From Euryarchaeota archaeon UBA602 (GTDB taxonomy: Archaea > Thermoplasmatota > Poseidoniia > Poseidoniales > Thalassarchaeaceae): DNA of 16,150 nucleotides. Positions within the stretch are counted from its first letter, which is position 1, and every line of letters starts with the position of its first letter. The position numbers were made by a program, and so were the translations under genes. Below the pieces are notes generated by a model. The model did not search any database. It worked only from the letters and a program-made list of their open reading frames with translations, and was not told the DNA's origin. Where the stretch lies: the NCBI GenBank assembly GCA_002498455.1, contig DAHO01000047.1, positions 1 through 16,150 on the forward strand, in the 5' to 3' direction. Shown in pieces: positions 1 to 7,612 of the stretch.

Positions 1-215
1 TGATTTCGAAAGCAAAGCGAGGCTTTCTCACTTATCTTTCAAATCAATCTCACTTCTTTCATTGGAAGGAGGATGATGTATTTGATGGCCGATTCGGTAA
101 GATGGCCAATGCATGGATGGAGTCTATGCGGTCCGCTCGCCTCAATGGTCGTAGACCGGTTGTGGATGACACCAAGATGCGCTTGATTGAATTATTCGGA
201 AAGCCAATCGCGTAG
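1..215 (+). CDS. C-terminal fragment of an unidentified protein (5' end outside window)
   Basis: An open frame with codons beginning at base 3 runs without a stop to TAG at 213-215, giving the last 70 residues of a protein that starts before the window. The fragment is basic and aromatic-rich (SHFFHWKEDD, then MANAWMESMRSARLNGRRP) and ends in LFGKPIA. I do not recognise the family. Its end overlaps the end of the convergent Nudix gene by 24 bp, which matches the tail-to-tail overlaps elsewhere in this window and supports it being a real gene end. No membrane segment or catalytic motif is visible in the part present. Confidence 0.5.
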   Translation, partial: ISKAKRGFLTYLSNQSHFFHWKEDDVFDGRFGKMANAWMESMRSARLNGRRPVVDDTKMRLIELFGKPIA

Positions 216-611
216 GATTTCCATGTGATCTCCCGCAATCGGGAGTTCACCATCAAGGACCAACTCAATGGGCCAAAAGCGAGCATCTGCAGCATCATCG
301 CCTCCCACGGGTTCACCCTCGGCCTCAATCAGGTAGACGATACTGACAATGTGCTTACGAGGGTCTCGTTCGGGGTCACCCTTGGCATCGAGTAGTCGAA
401 TGATTTGACCGCTCAATCCGGTTTCTTCTTCCAATTCTCGTAGGACAGCATCCGTGGGGTCTTCTCCATAGTCGACGAATCCACCCGGGAGTGCCCAAGC
501 CCCTTTCCAAGGTTCATTGCCTCGTTGAATCAACAAGACCTGATCGCCTCTGCGAACCGCGGCATCCACAGCCAAAGCAGGGTTCCGGTATTCCAGGGCC
601 TCACTCTCCAA
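192..611 (-). CDS. Nudix hydrolase (ADP-ribose pyrophosphatase / MutT-like)
   Basis: Predicted to hydrolyse a nucleoside diphosphate linked to another moiety (X). The Nudix box GX5EX7REUXEEXGU is complete: GFVDYGE, then the RELEEETGL core, so the metal-binding glutamates are present. It follows a strand carrying WALPGG, as usual for the fold. I place the start at TTG 611, giving 139 residues. The frame is open further upstream to ATG 749, but that would overlap UppS by almost 150 bp and add residues unlike any Nudix N-terminus. With TTG the gene overlaps the UppS stop by 11 bp, consistent with co-transcription. The substrate cannot be read from sequence. PGGFVDYGE followed by DPTDAVLRE resembles the ADP-ribose pyrophosphatase/MutT group, and a role in clearing nucleotide-sugar or prenyl-diphosphate products is only a guess from the UppS link. 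Confidence 0.85.
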   Translation of the reverse strand: MESEALEYRNPALAVDAAVRRGDQVLLIQRGNEPWKGAWALPGGFVDYGEDPTDAVLRELEEETGLSGQIIRLLDAKGDPERDPRKHIVSIVYLIEAEGEPVGGDDAADARFWPIELVLDGELPIAGDHMEILRDWLSE

Positions 612-1542
612 ATCGCCGCTTTCGGTTTTGGTAGGCCTCAATCGCCTCGAGTAAATCTGCTTTGGAGAAGGATGGCCAGTAGACATCGGTGAAGTAGTAC
701 TCCGCGTAGGCGGATTGCCACAGTAAGAAATTGCTAATCCTCTCTTCACCAGAGGTTCGAATCACCAAGTCAGGATCGGGCATATCTCCGGTCCACAACC
801 GGTTGCTGATTTCTTTCTCGTCAATCGCATCCAGTTCAAGTGAACCTTTGGCATGCTCCGCGGCAATGGCTCGCACCGCTTCGATGATTTCCTCACGGCT
901 TCCATACGCCAAGCAAACTGTAAACACAAATTTGTCATAATCTTCGGTGACCTTCTCAGTATTTTCAATGGCCTCTAAGACATTTTGTGGCAAGAGATCC
1001 ATTCGTCCGACAACGCGAACTTTGACATGATTCTTGTGAATTCTTTCATCAGTAGCCAAATCGTTCAAACCTTCAACGTAGAGTTTGAACAGCTCCTCAA
1101 GTTCGTCCGGTTTACGACTGGAAATATTCTCTGTACTGAGCGCATACACGGTGAGGTAGGGCACACCGATCTCAAGCACCCAGTCCATCACTTCCTCGAG
1201 CTTTTCTTTACCGGCACGATGACCCAATGTGGCGGCCAAACCCGAATCCGAAGCATACCGACGGTTGCCATCCATGATGATGGAGATGTGCTGGGGCAAT
1301 TTGTCTGCCATGACACGAGTTTGCATCCTGCGCATTCGAACACGGTCTGTTCTTGAGACAATGCTCCAAGCGTAACGCGAATTTGCAATCCACCGAGCAG
1401 GACCGCGAATGATTCGCCACTTCAGCAACCAATGGGCGGTCCGGTCAATCGTTCGGCCGAGCCAACCCATAACTTGTCGAAACCGACCTACCTCTTGATG
1501 CAATCGGGTGGCTTGATAGCATGAACCGAGTGGGCCGTGCAT
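601..1542 (-). CDS. uppS: Archaeal-type cis-prenyltransferase (polyprenyl diphosphate synthase, UppS family)
   Basis: Condenses isopentenyl diphosphate onto an allylic diphosphate with cis double bonds, giving the long-chain polyprenyl carrier for surface glycans (dolichyl-type in archaea). Numbered from ATG 1542, MDGNRRYA at 90-97 carries the catalytic Asp91, and RTSGEERISNFLLWQ at 262-276 plus the following AYAEYYF form the diphosphate/Mg site and dimer interface. DGNRR and GEER are typical of archaeal enzymes; many bacterial ones have DGNGR. The catalytic domain starts near residue 80, so this reading leaves an unusual basic, Trp/Arg-rich N-terminal extension. Internal starts at ATG 1470 (residue 25), ATG 1335 (70) or ATG 1311 (78) are possible, and no convincing Shine-Dalgarno separates them. 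Archaeal homologues usually have only a short helix before the core, so the true start may be internal. Confidence 0.92.
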   Translation of the reverse strand: MHGPLGSCYQATRLHQEVGRFRQVMGWLGRTIDRTAHWLLKWRIIRGPARWIANSRYAWSIVSRTDRVRMRRMQTRVMADKLPQHISIIMDGNRRYASDSGLAATLGHRAGKEKLEEVMDWVLEIGVPYLTVYALSTENISSRKPDELEELFKLYVEGLNDLATDERIHKNHVKVRVVGRMDLLPQNVLEAIENTEKVTEDYDKFVFTVCLAYGSREEIIEAVRAIAAEHAKGSLELDAIDEKEISNRLWTGDMPDPDLVIRTSGEERISNFLLWQSAYAEYYFTDVYWPSFSKADLLEAIEAYQNRKRRFGE

Positions 1543-2188
1543 GCGCCGCGAGGTCGTCTACATCCTCACCATCTGCATTGGCCTGTGGGTTGATCAGAAT
1601 GGAACTGAATGGGCACTGAAAGGTGAATATATCGTCGATATTGTGGTTTGGAGTATCTTTGCCACCATCTATGCGCGAGGAGATCGAGTCGAGCGGATTG
1701 AGATGCTCACCGTCTTGGCTTTCGCCACACCCATGGAATTGTTCTTCACCGAGGTTTGGCATCTATACGAGTACCGAGAAGGCATGATGCCGTTGTTTGT
1801 CCCTGCTGGACATTGGTTCCTGTTTGATTTGGGTCGTCGGTTTTCCAAGCATATGCCCGAACATTGGGCTTGGCCATCGATTGTACCCTTCGTTCCCCTT
1901 TCCGTCTATTTCGCATACCAAGGAATTGACACGTCGGGCCTGTTGTTGCTGGTCGCCCTCTTCGGATTCATGCAGTGGGGGCCCGAACGACGCCTGTATG
2001 CGACCATGGCTTGGCTGGCTTTGGCCATGGAATTGTGGGGCACTCACTTGGGCAACTGGGCTTGGTACGCAGAGGTTCCGTGGACACCTTTCACCGCATG
2101 GAATCCACCGTTGCTCTGTGGTGTTGTCTATGCATTGGGCGATTTGCTTGTTAATATCACAACAAAGAGTATCACGACTAAATCATGA
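1541..2188 (+). CDS. Multi-pass membrane protein of unknown function
   Basis: A 215-residue, very hydrophobic protein with about seven or eight predicted membrane segments, roughly at residues 5-20, 29-45, 53-76, 83-100, 108-129, 131-149, 152-177 and 182-205. It is rich in Trp and has charged or polar residues inside or next to membrane segments (MELFF, EVWHLY, PAGHWFLFDLG, MELWGTHLGNWAW), which could form a buried active or binding site. NPPLLCGVVYALGD near the end looks like a conserved family motif. I do not recognise the family; a lipid- or isoprenoid-modifying membrane enzyme is conceivable beside UppS but is not shown. Its ATG shares the palindrome CATG with the longest UppS start. A weak GAGTGGG lies about 6 bases upstream. 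Confidence 0.75.
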   Translation: MRREVVYILTICIGLWVDQNGTEWALKGEYIVDIVVWSIFATIYARGDRVERIEMLTVLAFATPMELFFTEVWHLYEYREGMMPLFVPAGHWFLFDLGRRFSKHMPEHWAWPSIVPFVPLSVYFAYQGIDTSGLLLLVALFGFMQWGPERRLYATMAWLALAMELWGTHLGNWAWYAEVPWTPFTAWNPPLLCGVVYALGDLLVNITTKSITTKS

Positions 2189-2222
2189 TTCGGGATATTT
2201 TTGAAATTATTCTTGAATAGCC

Positions 2223-2243
2223 AATAAATCAAGTTTTTTAACA
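2223..2243 (+). promoter_or_regulatory. Candidate promoter of the heme operon
   Basis: The 87-bp gap before the first possible hemA start begins AT-rich and contains TTTTTTAA at 2234-2241, a fair archaeal TATA box. Initiation would then fall near 2260-2268, upstream of every hemA start candidate. A bacterial-style reading is also possible: TTGAAA at 2201-2206 with ATAAAT at 2224-2229 and a 17-base spacer. The T-runs at 2198-2202 and 2234-2239 could also end transcription of the preceding membrane-protein gene. Seen: base composition and position. Inferred: function. Confidence 0.35.
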
Positions 2244-2247
2244 CGCC

Positions 2248-2267
2248 CCTCAGACAGCGGACTGAGG
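2248..2267. repeat. Perfect 6-bp inverted repeat in the heme operon leader
   Basis: CCTCAG at 2248-2253 and CTGAGG at 2262-2267 are exact reverse complements separated by 8 bases. The element lies just downstream of the TATA-like TTTTTTAA and over the expected transcription start, a position suited to a repressor operator. It could instead be a short RNA hairpin in the leader. No other copy was noticed, so an operator role is a hypothesis. Confidence 0.35.
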
Positions 2268-2344
2268 CTGCTATCTTGGTGGATAGGCGGAGTGTAACTT
2301 TTGACCTGAGTCGCTTCTATCAAGAAGCTGAAAATCAAGGCCAA

Positions 2345-3652
2345 ATGCCGTCAAAAAACGAAGAAATTGAAAATTTATCAATGATCGCAATTCGTCTCTC
2401 GAAATCGACAATCGGTCACATTAGAACATTGACGAGTGAAGGTATGAATTCGCATGAGCGATTGCAATATGTCCAATCAATCTCAGATGGTTTGGATGGT
2501 GAGGTGTTTGAATTTTCAACCTGTAATCGTGTCTTATATGTTGGATTCGGAATCGATCCTCAACAACTCATCGATCGTGTACTGTCAATCTCTGGCCTTG
2601 AAGATGCGCCTTTCAAGATTTTCCAGGGCATGGAAGTTTGGCGATATTTGGTCAGAGTGTGCAGTGGATTGGACTCATTCATTATCGGCGAATTACAAGT
2701 GATGGGCCAGTTTAGAGGTGCGATTTCATGGCACAAGAAGAACAATCTTCTCAACGACATTAATGGGGCATTCTTTGACCATGTAGTCGCTGGTAATCGG
2801 GTTGTACGTAAAGAGTTAGGATTCACCAAGACCCCTGAGTCAATGTTGAGTCTAGCGACCTCAGCCATCCAAGAATCAATGGAATCTGAGCCTGGAGCCA
2901 CCACTACCGTCATCGGATATGGAGAGATGGGCCGGAAAGCGGTGGAGGTGCTAATGTCCCTTGGGCAGAAAGACATTCTAGTTATCTCCCGCTCAGCAGA
3001 AGATGCAGCCAGCCGTACTCCAGAAATTGCTGATCAATTACAATTCAAACAATTTACGGATTGGTCTGAAGTGGACGAATCAAATATCATCATCTCAACG
3101 ATTCGAAATACATCCCCCACATTCAATGGGGACCATCCAATCCCAGTCATTTCTCCGGCCAAGATTTTGGATTTTTCATGGCCACCATCCGTCGATTCTA
3201 CCGGAATTCATTCCAACCAGATATTATTGGATGTCAAGTATTGGATTCGTGCGGCTCACAAGCTTGAGGAGGACTGGAACTATGCGGATACGATTGACGA
3301 TGGAAATTCAATCATCCATGATGTCGAAGAGCGATTTATGCAGGCTTTGAATGATAAGAACCAAGGCAAATTCAGAGCATACATTTACTCGAGATTAGAA
3401 TCTCTTTCAGGTACATGGGAACAATTTGGATGCAATGTGGATGAAGCATCACAGATGGGTGCCTTCTCGCGAGAAATAGCCACTTGGATTTGCAGCCAGA
3501 GGGGTGAGTTCAATGAGGGTGATTTGCAGAACAAAGTACTGCAAACTGAGAGGGCAATCAACTCCTCAGTTTTGACAAATATCGCTGCCGATGTCACGAG
3601 GGAAATGATTAGAATCAATGGTTCTGAGACACTCTCGGAGGTCACGGTTTGA
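2345..3652 (+). CDS. hemA: Glutamyl-tRNA reductase
   Basis: First step of C5 tetrapyrrole synthesis: NADPH-dependent reduction of glutamyl-tRNA(Glu) to glutamate-1-semialdehyde. FSTCNRVLYV holds the catalytic Cys that forms the thioester. SFIIGELQVMGQFR is the family's conserved substrate-domain motif, TVIGYGEMGRKAV is the NADPH Rossmann loop, and a helical dimerisation tail follows. The frame is open back to TTG 2276. I chose ATG 2345 because AAGG sits 4 bases upstream, giving 435 residues. ATG 2381 is a strong alternative: it begins MIAIRLSKST, aligns with the usual GluTR N-terminus and puts the catalytic Cys at position 48, near the usual 48-50. The normally conserved HKTAP-like segment is altered to STIGHIR. 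First gene of the + strand operon; it nearly abuts hemCD. Confidence 0.95.
   Translation: MPSKNEEIENLSMIAIRLSKSTIGHIRTLTSEGMNSHERLQYVQSISDGLDGEVFEFSTCNRVLYVGFGIDPQQLIDRVLSISGLEDAPFKIFQGMEVWRYLVRVCSGLDSFIIGELQVMGQFRGAISWHKKNNLLNDINGAFFDHVVAGNRVVRKELGFTKTPESMLSLATSAIQESMESEPGATTTVIGYGEMGRKAVEVLMSLGQKDILVISRSAEDAASRTPEIADQLQFKQFTDWSEVDESNIIISTIRNTSPTFNGDHPIPVISPAKILDFSWPPSVDSTGIHSNQILLDVKYWIRAAHKLEEDWNYADTIDDGNSIIHDVEERFMQALNDKNQGKFRAYIYSRLESLSGTWEQFGCNVDEASQMGAFSREIATWICSQRGEFNEGDLQNKVLQTERAINSSVLTNIAADVTREMIRINGSETLSEVTV
3637..3641 (+). promoter_or_regulatory. Shine-Dalgarno for hemCD
   Basis: GGAGG inside the end of hemA lies 7 bases before TTG 3649 and 13 bases before ATG 3655. The spacing favours the TTG, while the protein alignment and codon favour the ATG. 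The two starts differ by only two residues. Confidence 0.6.
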
Positions 3653-3654
3653 CT

Positions 3655-5355
3655 ATGATTCGAATTGGAACCAGAACCTCAAATTTAGCGTTGTGGCAGG
3701 CTAAATCAGTCCAACTACGGCTTGATGAATATGGACTTCAATCCCAGATTGTCGAGATTGTCTCAGATGGTGACCAATCATTGAGTAGCAATCTTTCTGA
3801 TCAACTCGGACAATTCGTGAAATCCGTAGATGATCAATTGATTAACAGAGACATCGATATTGCTGTACACTCAAGCAAAGATGTGCCTGCTGAATATCAT
3901 GATTCTGTAACTTGTTTGGCTTACTTAGAAAGGGGCTCGACGAACGACATCATCCTGTTCAAAAATTCTGCCAATAATCAGAATCTTGCACAGGTTTTGG
4001 ATCACTCATCTGCTTCACCATTTGAACAAGTTTTGTCGGCAATCCCTGAAGGAGGGAAATTGGGTACTTCAGCAGTACGTCGGCAGTCATTTTTCCTAGC
4101 ACACAGAAAAGATGTCTTGCCTTTGGCGGTACGGGGGAGGGTTGAAACACGAATTCAGAAACTAATCGATGGTGTTGTAGACGCGGTAATCTTAGCCGAG
4201 GCTGGATTGCAACGTCTCAATGACATTAATTCTCTCAGTAATGAAGCCCTAGAATTGGGCGCTCATCGGATACCGCCAGCCCATTGGCCAACAGCACCTG
4301 GCCAGGGTGCAATATGTGTTCATTGCGCGTCCGATCGGATAGATGAACTCTCAGAAATCAGAGATTTTCTCAACCATGAACAGACTGAAATCGATGTCTC
4401 AAAGGAGAAAGATTTGCTAAAGAGGTTAGGTGGTGGTTGTCAATTTCCTGTAGGATTTGAATCCAATATGGGGGGGCTTAGTGGCCTAATCGCTCCACAA
4501 AATTGGCGAGAAAGATTTGCTTCAGGTCAGGATTACCAATTAAGAGAAATCACCGAAAATTCCGAAGTGATGAATTTGAAATTTGACACAATAGAAGACT
4601 CGCCGAACAGAATCAAATCGGGTCCCAAAATCATCTCCACTCTGAATTCTGATCGCATGCAAAACTCTCTGTCCAATATCGGTATTCCTGTAGTGAACTC
4701 GCCTGTGATTGAACTCGATTTAATCCCTCAGAATTGGCCACAGATTCCAATCAATCGAATCGTTCCCAAAGCAAAGTGGCCATTACTAGTACTGACATCT
4801 CCATTCTCTGCCAAGTCAGCATCGATGATGGTTTCTGAAATTCCCAATATCGAGCGTATCATGTGGTTGGCAATAGGAGAGGGTACTGCTCGGTCTTGTT
4901 TCCGTCTAGGATATCCCGCTTCAATTTGCGCAGACGCTCGAAATCGGGCTGAATTATTCGAATTCATCGTCAATAACATTGGCACGGATACCCCTCTTTA
5001 CGTCCCAATGTCATCACTATCTCCGATTGAATTCATTGAATCTTTGAAGAATGCAGGGTACACGGTTCATTGCTGGACAGCATACTCCAATTCACCGAAG
5101 GTTGTGAAAGGAATAGAAGTTGATTCCGATGATGTTTTACTCATTTCTTCCCCCTCATCTGCGAAATCTTGGATTGAAAATGACTTGCCGATACCAGACA
5201 ATGTTTTGTGTATGGGAGATTCGACAAAAACATCAATTGAAGTGCTAGATGCATTCAACCAAACCAAGATTAGTGTGTTAGAGGGGCCAACAGTTAGTGG
5301 AGTAGCCAGTTGGTGGGCCATTGAGATGGAGGAAAGGAAATGCGACCTCGAATAA
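3655..5355 (+). CDS. hemCD: Fused hydroxymethylbilane synthase / uroporphyrinogen-III synthase
   Basis: A 566-residue bifunctional protein. The N-terminal part, about residues 1-315, is porphobilinogen deaminase: RIGTRTSNLALWQA at the start, DIAVHSSKDVP with the catalytic Asp (about residue 76), GTSAVRRQ, APGQGAICV, and LGGGCQFPVG with the Cys (about 262) that anchors the dipyrromethane cofactor. The C-terminal part, from about 325, is a divergent uroporphyrinogen-III synthase recognised by PLLVLTSPFSAKS, VLLISSPSSAKSW and CMGDSTKTS. The two parts should make linear hydroxymethylbilane and close it to the III isomer. The usual RGN motif is RGR, and there is a short polar insertion before GTSAVRR. 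The UROS call rests on fold-level motifs and on position in the pathway. A TTG start at 3649 is also possible. The 3' end overlaps hemB by 16 bp. Confidence 0.92.
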   Translation: MIRIGTRTSNLALWQAKSVQLRLDEYGLQSQIVEIVSDGDQSLSSNLSDQLGQFVKSVDDQLINRDIDIAVHSSKDVPAEYHDSVTCLAYLERGSTNDIILFKNSANNQNLAQVLDHSSASPFEQVLSAIPEGGKLGTSAVRRQSFFLAHRKDVLPLAVRGRVETRIQKLIDGVVDAVILAEAGLQRLNDINSLSNEALELGAHRIPPAHWPTAPGQGAICVHCASDRIDELSEIRDFLNHEQTEIDVSKEKDLLKRLGGGCQFPVGFESNMGGLSGLIAPQNWRERFASGQDYQLREITENSEVMNLKFDTIEDSPNRIKSGPKIISTLNSDRMQNSLSNIGIPVVNSPVIELDLIPQNWPQIPINRIVPKAKWPLLVLTSPFSAKSASMMVSEIPNIERIMWLAIGEGTARSCFRLGYPASICADARNRAELFEFIVNNIGTDTPLYVPMSSLSPIEFIESLKNAGYTVHCWTAYSNSPKVVKGIEVDSDDVLLISSPSSAKSWIENDLPIPDNVLCMGDSTKTSIEVLDAFNQTKISVLEGPTVSGVASWWAIEMEERKCDLE

Positions 5356-6305
5356 ACCGCTGGACGTCTGCCAGACGCGATCTCATTTTTGGTAATGACA
5401 TTCGCTCATCTCTAGTTCAACCTCACTTTGTGGTCGCCGGTGAAAATGTGAATCATCCGATTCAAAGTATGCCGGGTATCAACCGTCAGTCAGTTGATGT
5501 CCTGTTGGAAACGATTGATTCAGATATGCAAAAAGGTCTTTCAGCCCATATGCTATTCTTGGTCTTAGGACATGATCAAAAAGATACCAATGCATCTTAT
5601 GCCGCAGATTCGCAATCCCCTTTACACCAAGCAGTAAGACTGCTGAAAGAAAAGTATGGCGATGAGATCGTGTTGATGACCGATCTGTGTTTGTGTACTG
5701 GTACCGACCACGGCCACTGTGGTATCATTGTTGAGAACCGTATCGATAACGATGTCACAGTTGAGCAATTGGTTAAAATTGCAATTTCACAAGCAGAATC
5801 TGGTGTCGATTATATCTCAGCCTCCGACATGATGGACGGCCGTGTCAATCGACTAAGAATGGAACTTGAAAATCATGGATTTACCTCCACAGGTATTCTC
5901 TCATACTCTGTAAAGTATGCGTCTTCATTCTATGGTCCATTCCGAGACGCTGCAGATTCAAGTCCCCAGTTTGGCGATCGACGCAGTCATCAGATGGATG
6001 TACGATCAGGCTACTCTGAGGCAATCATGGAAGCCCTTACCGATGAAAGTGAGGGTGCAGATATCATCATGGTCAAACCAGGCCTTCCTTACTTGGATGT
6101 ACTCCGGAAGGTTGCTGATGCTGTAGTTAGACCGGTAGCAGTGTACAATGTCAGTGGTGAATATTCAATGGTCATGTCGGCCAATCCTACGGTGGAACAG
6201 CGTGGTGCAATGGTACGCGAGATATTCCATGCTTTCAACAGAGCAGGTGCAGATATTATCGTGACGTACCATGCACGCGAGGCCATTACTGAAAATTGGG
6301 TATAA
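5340..6305 (+). CDS. hemB: Porphobilinogen synthase (delta-aminolevulinate dehydratase)
   Basis: Joins two 5-aminolevulinates into porphobilinogen. DLCLCTGTDHGHCG at about 115-128 provides the three Cys ligands (117, 119, 127) of the zinc-dependent class. SYSVKYASSFYGPF carries the first Schiff-base Lys (about 192) and MVKPGLPYLDVL the second (about 246). PVAVYNVSGEYSM is also family-typical. Length 321 residues is normal. The ATG lies inside the end of hemCD, preceded by GGAGG at 5328-5332 with 7-base spacing, so the start is well supported and translation is probably coupled. Its stop TAA overlaps an ATG of the hemL frame. Confidence 0.97.
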   Translation: MRPRINRWTSARRDLIFGNDIRSSLVQPHFVVAGENVNHPIQSMPGINRQSVDVLLETIDSDMQKGLSAHMLFLVLGHDQKDTNASYAADSQSPLHQAVRLLKEKYGDEIVLMTDLCLCTGTDHGHCGIIVENRIDNDVTVEQLVKIAISQAESGVDYISASDMMDGRVNRLRMELENHGFTSTGILSYSVKYASSFYGPFRDAADSSPQFGDRRSHQMDVRSGYSEAIMEALTDESEGADIIMVKPGLPYLDVLRKVADAVVRPVAVYNVSGEYSMVMSANPTVEQRGAMVREIFHAFNRAGADIIVTYHAREAITENWV

Positions 6306-6306
6306 T

Positions 6307-6312
6307 GGGGGA
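6307..6312 (+). promoter_or_regulatory. Shine-Dalgarno-like GGGGGA deciding the hemL start
   Basis: A purine run 4 bases before ATG 6317 favours that codon over the in-frame TTG 6296 and ATG 6305 upstream. The choice also puts the PLP lysine at residue 267, close to Lys265 of the E. coli enzyme. Confidence 0.5.
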
Positions 6313-6316
6313 TTTT

Positions 6317-7612
6317 ATGGAGCGATTGGAGTCCAATAGATTGCATGAGGAGGCCCTCACGCATCTTGTTGGTGGGGTCAATTCTCCGGTTCGCGCCTTC
6401 AAGTCAGTTCATGGAAATCCGATTTATTTCGAACAAGCATCCGGAGCGATTGTGACCGATGTCGATGGGAATGAATTGGTTGATTTCGTCCAATCTTGGG
6501 GTCCACTCATCCATGGACATGCCCACCCATCGATTCTTGAAAGTGTGTATGAAAAAATGCAGCGAGGAACCTCCTTCGGTGCACCTCATTTGGGTGAAAT
6601 TGAATTGGCCAAGCATGTGAAGCGTAGATTCAACCACATGGACATGGTCCGCTTTGTATCGTCTGGAACTGAGGCTGTCATGAGTGCAGTTCGCCTCGCT
6701 CGAGGATACACTAACAGGGACATTCTTGTGAAATTCGATGGATGTTATCACGGGCACGTGGACTCATTGATGGTCAACTCAGGTAGCGGATTGGCAACGT
6801 TTGGAATTGCAAGTAGTCCTGGGATTCCCAAAGATACAGTTGCAACAACCTTGATTGCACCTCTCAATGATGAAGAAGCATTGGAATTTTTGTTTGATGA
6901 ACACGGAGACGAAATTGCAGCTGTTGTGATTGAACCACTACCCGCAAACAATGGGCTACTAATCCAATCTCACTCATTCTTACATCGATTGCGAGATTTA
7001 TGCGATCAACATGGTTCACTACTCGTCTTTGATGAAGTCATTTCAGGATTCAGATTCAAGGACGGTAGTTACGGCGACATGTGTGGGGTCACCCCTGATA
7101 TCTCGGCTCTAGGCAAAGTCATCGGAGGGGGTTTGCCTGTTGGTGCCTATGGCGCCCGTCGTGAAATTATGGAGATGCTATCGCCTTTAGGTCCCGTATA
7201 TCAAGCCGGTACACTTTCAGGTAATCCTTTGGCAATGGCTGCGGGTTGCAAAACATTGGAACTCCTCGATGAATCAGCATATGATTACCTAGAGTCGCTG
7301 GGGCAACTGCTTGAGGAAAAAGTGGTGCCCGTATTGGAAAAGCACGGTTTCCCAATGCGGTTGGTTAGGTTGGGGAGTTTGTTTTGGTTGTCTCCCGGTT
7401 CAGGTGACCCACCAAGTCGCGCTGATCAAATTCCAAAAGATGCGGGTAAGTTGTATGCTGATGTACACCACGGCCTTTTGCAAAAGGGATACATGCTCGC
7501 CCCTTCTGCATATGAAATCGGTTTTCTCGCAACCGCTCACAATGAAGATCATATCTTGGGCATGGTCTCAGCCTTGGATGAAGTACTCAGTGAATTGGAG
7601 GAACGCAAATGA
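6317..7612 (+). CDS. hemL: Glutamate-1-semialdehyde 2,1-aminomutase
   Basis: PLP-dependent enzyme converting glutamate-1-semialdehyde to 5-aminolevulinate, the second step of the C5 route. LVGGVNSPVRAF near the N-terminus is diagnostic of HemL within class-III aminotransferases. SSGTEAVMSAVRLARG binds the PLP phosphate, VFDEVISGFR carries the PLP-ring Asp, and ALGKVIGGGLPVGAYG has the Schiff-base Lys267. GTLSGNPLAMAAG follows as expected. 431 residues is the usual size. The gene begins 12 bases after the hemB stop and its TGA overlaps the hemE start as ATGA. Confidence 0.97.
   Translation: MERLESNRLHEEALTHLVGGVNSPVRAFKSVHGNPIYFEQASGAIVTDVDGNELVDFVQSWGPLIHGHAHPSILESVYEKMQRGTSFGAPHLGEIELAKHVKRRFNHMDMVRFVSSGTEAVMSAVRLARGYTNRDILVKFDGCYHGHVDSLMVNSGSGLATFGIASSPGIPKDTVATTLIAPLNDEEALEFLFDEHGDEIAAVVIEPLPANNGLLIQSHSFLHRLRDLCDQHGSLLVFDEVISGFRFKDGSYGDMCGVTPDISALGKVIGGGLPVGAYGARREIMEMLSPLGPVYQAGTLSGNPLAMAAGCKTLELLDESAYDYLESLGQLLEEKVVPVLEKHGFPMRLVRLGSLFWLSPGSGDPPSRADQIPKDAGKLYADVHHGLLQKGYMLAPSAYEIGFLATAHNEDHILGMVSALDEVLSELEERK

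Noticed and set aside
985..1356. 123-residue open frame on the plus strand within UppS
   Set aside because: It is antisense to the UppS catalytic domain, which has clear motifs; no independent signal for translation.
1445..2047. Minus-strand open frames beneath the membrane-protein gene
   Set aside because: The plus-strand frame has coherent hydrophobic segments; the minus frames have none and no motif.
2201..2229. Sigma-70-like -35/-10 pair upstream of hemA
   Set aside because: It fits only moderately, and the archaeal signatures of UppS favour a TATA-type promoter; kept as an alternative in the promoter entry.
2276..2344. Upstream extension of hemA from TTG 2276
   Set aside because: It would place the catalytic Cys at residue 83 rather than near 48-50, and no Shine-Dalgarno precedes the TTG. 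Not excluded.
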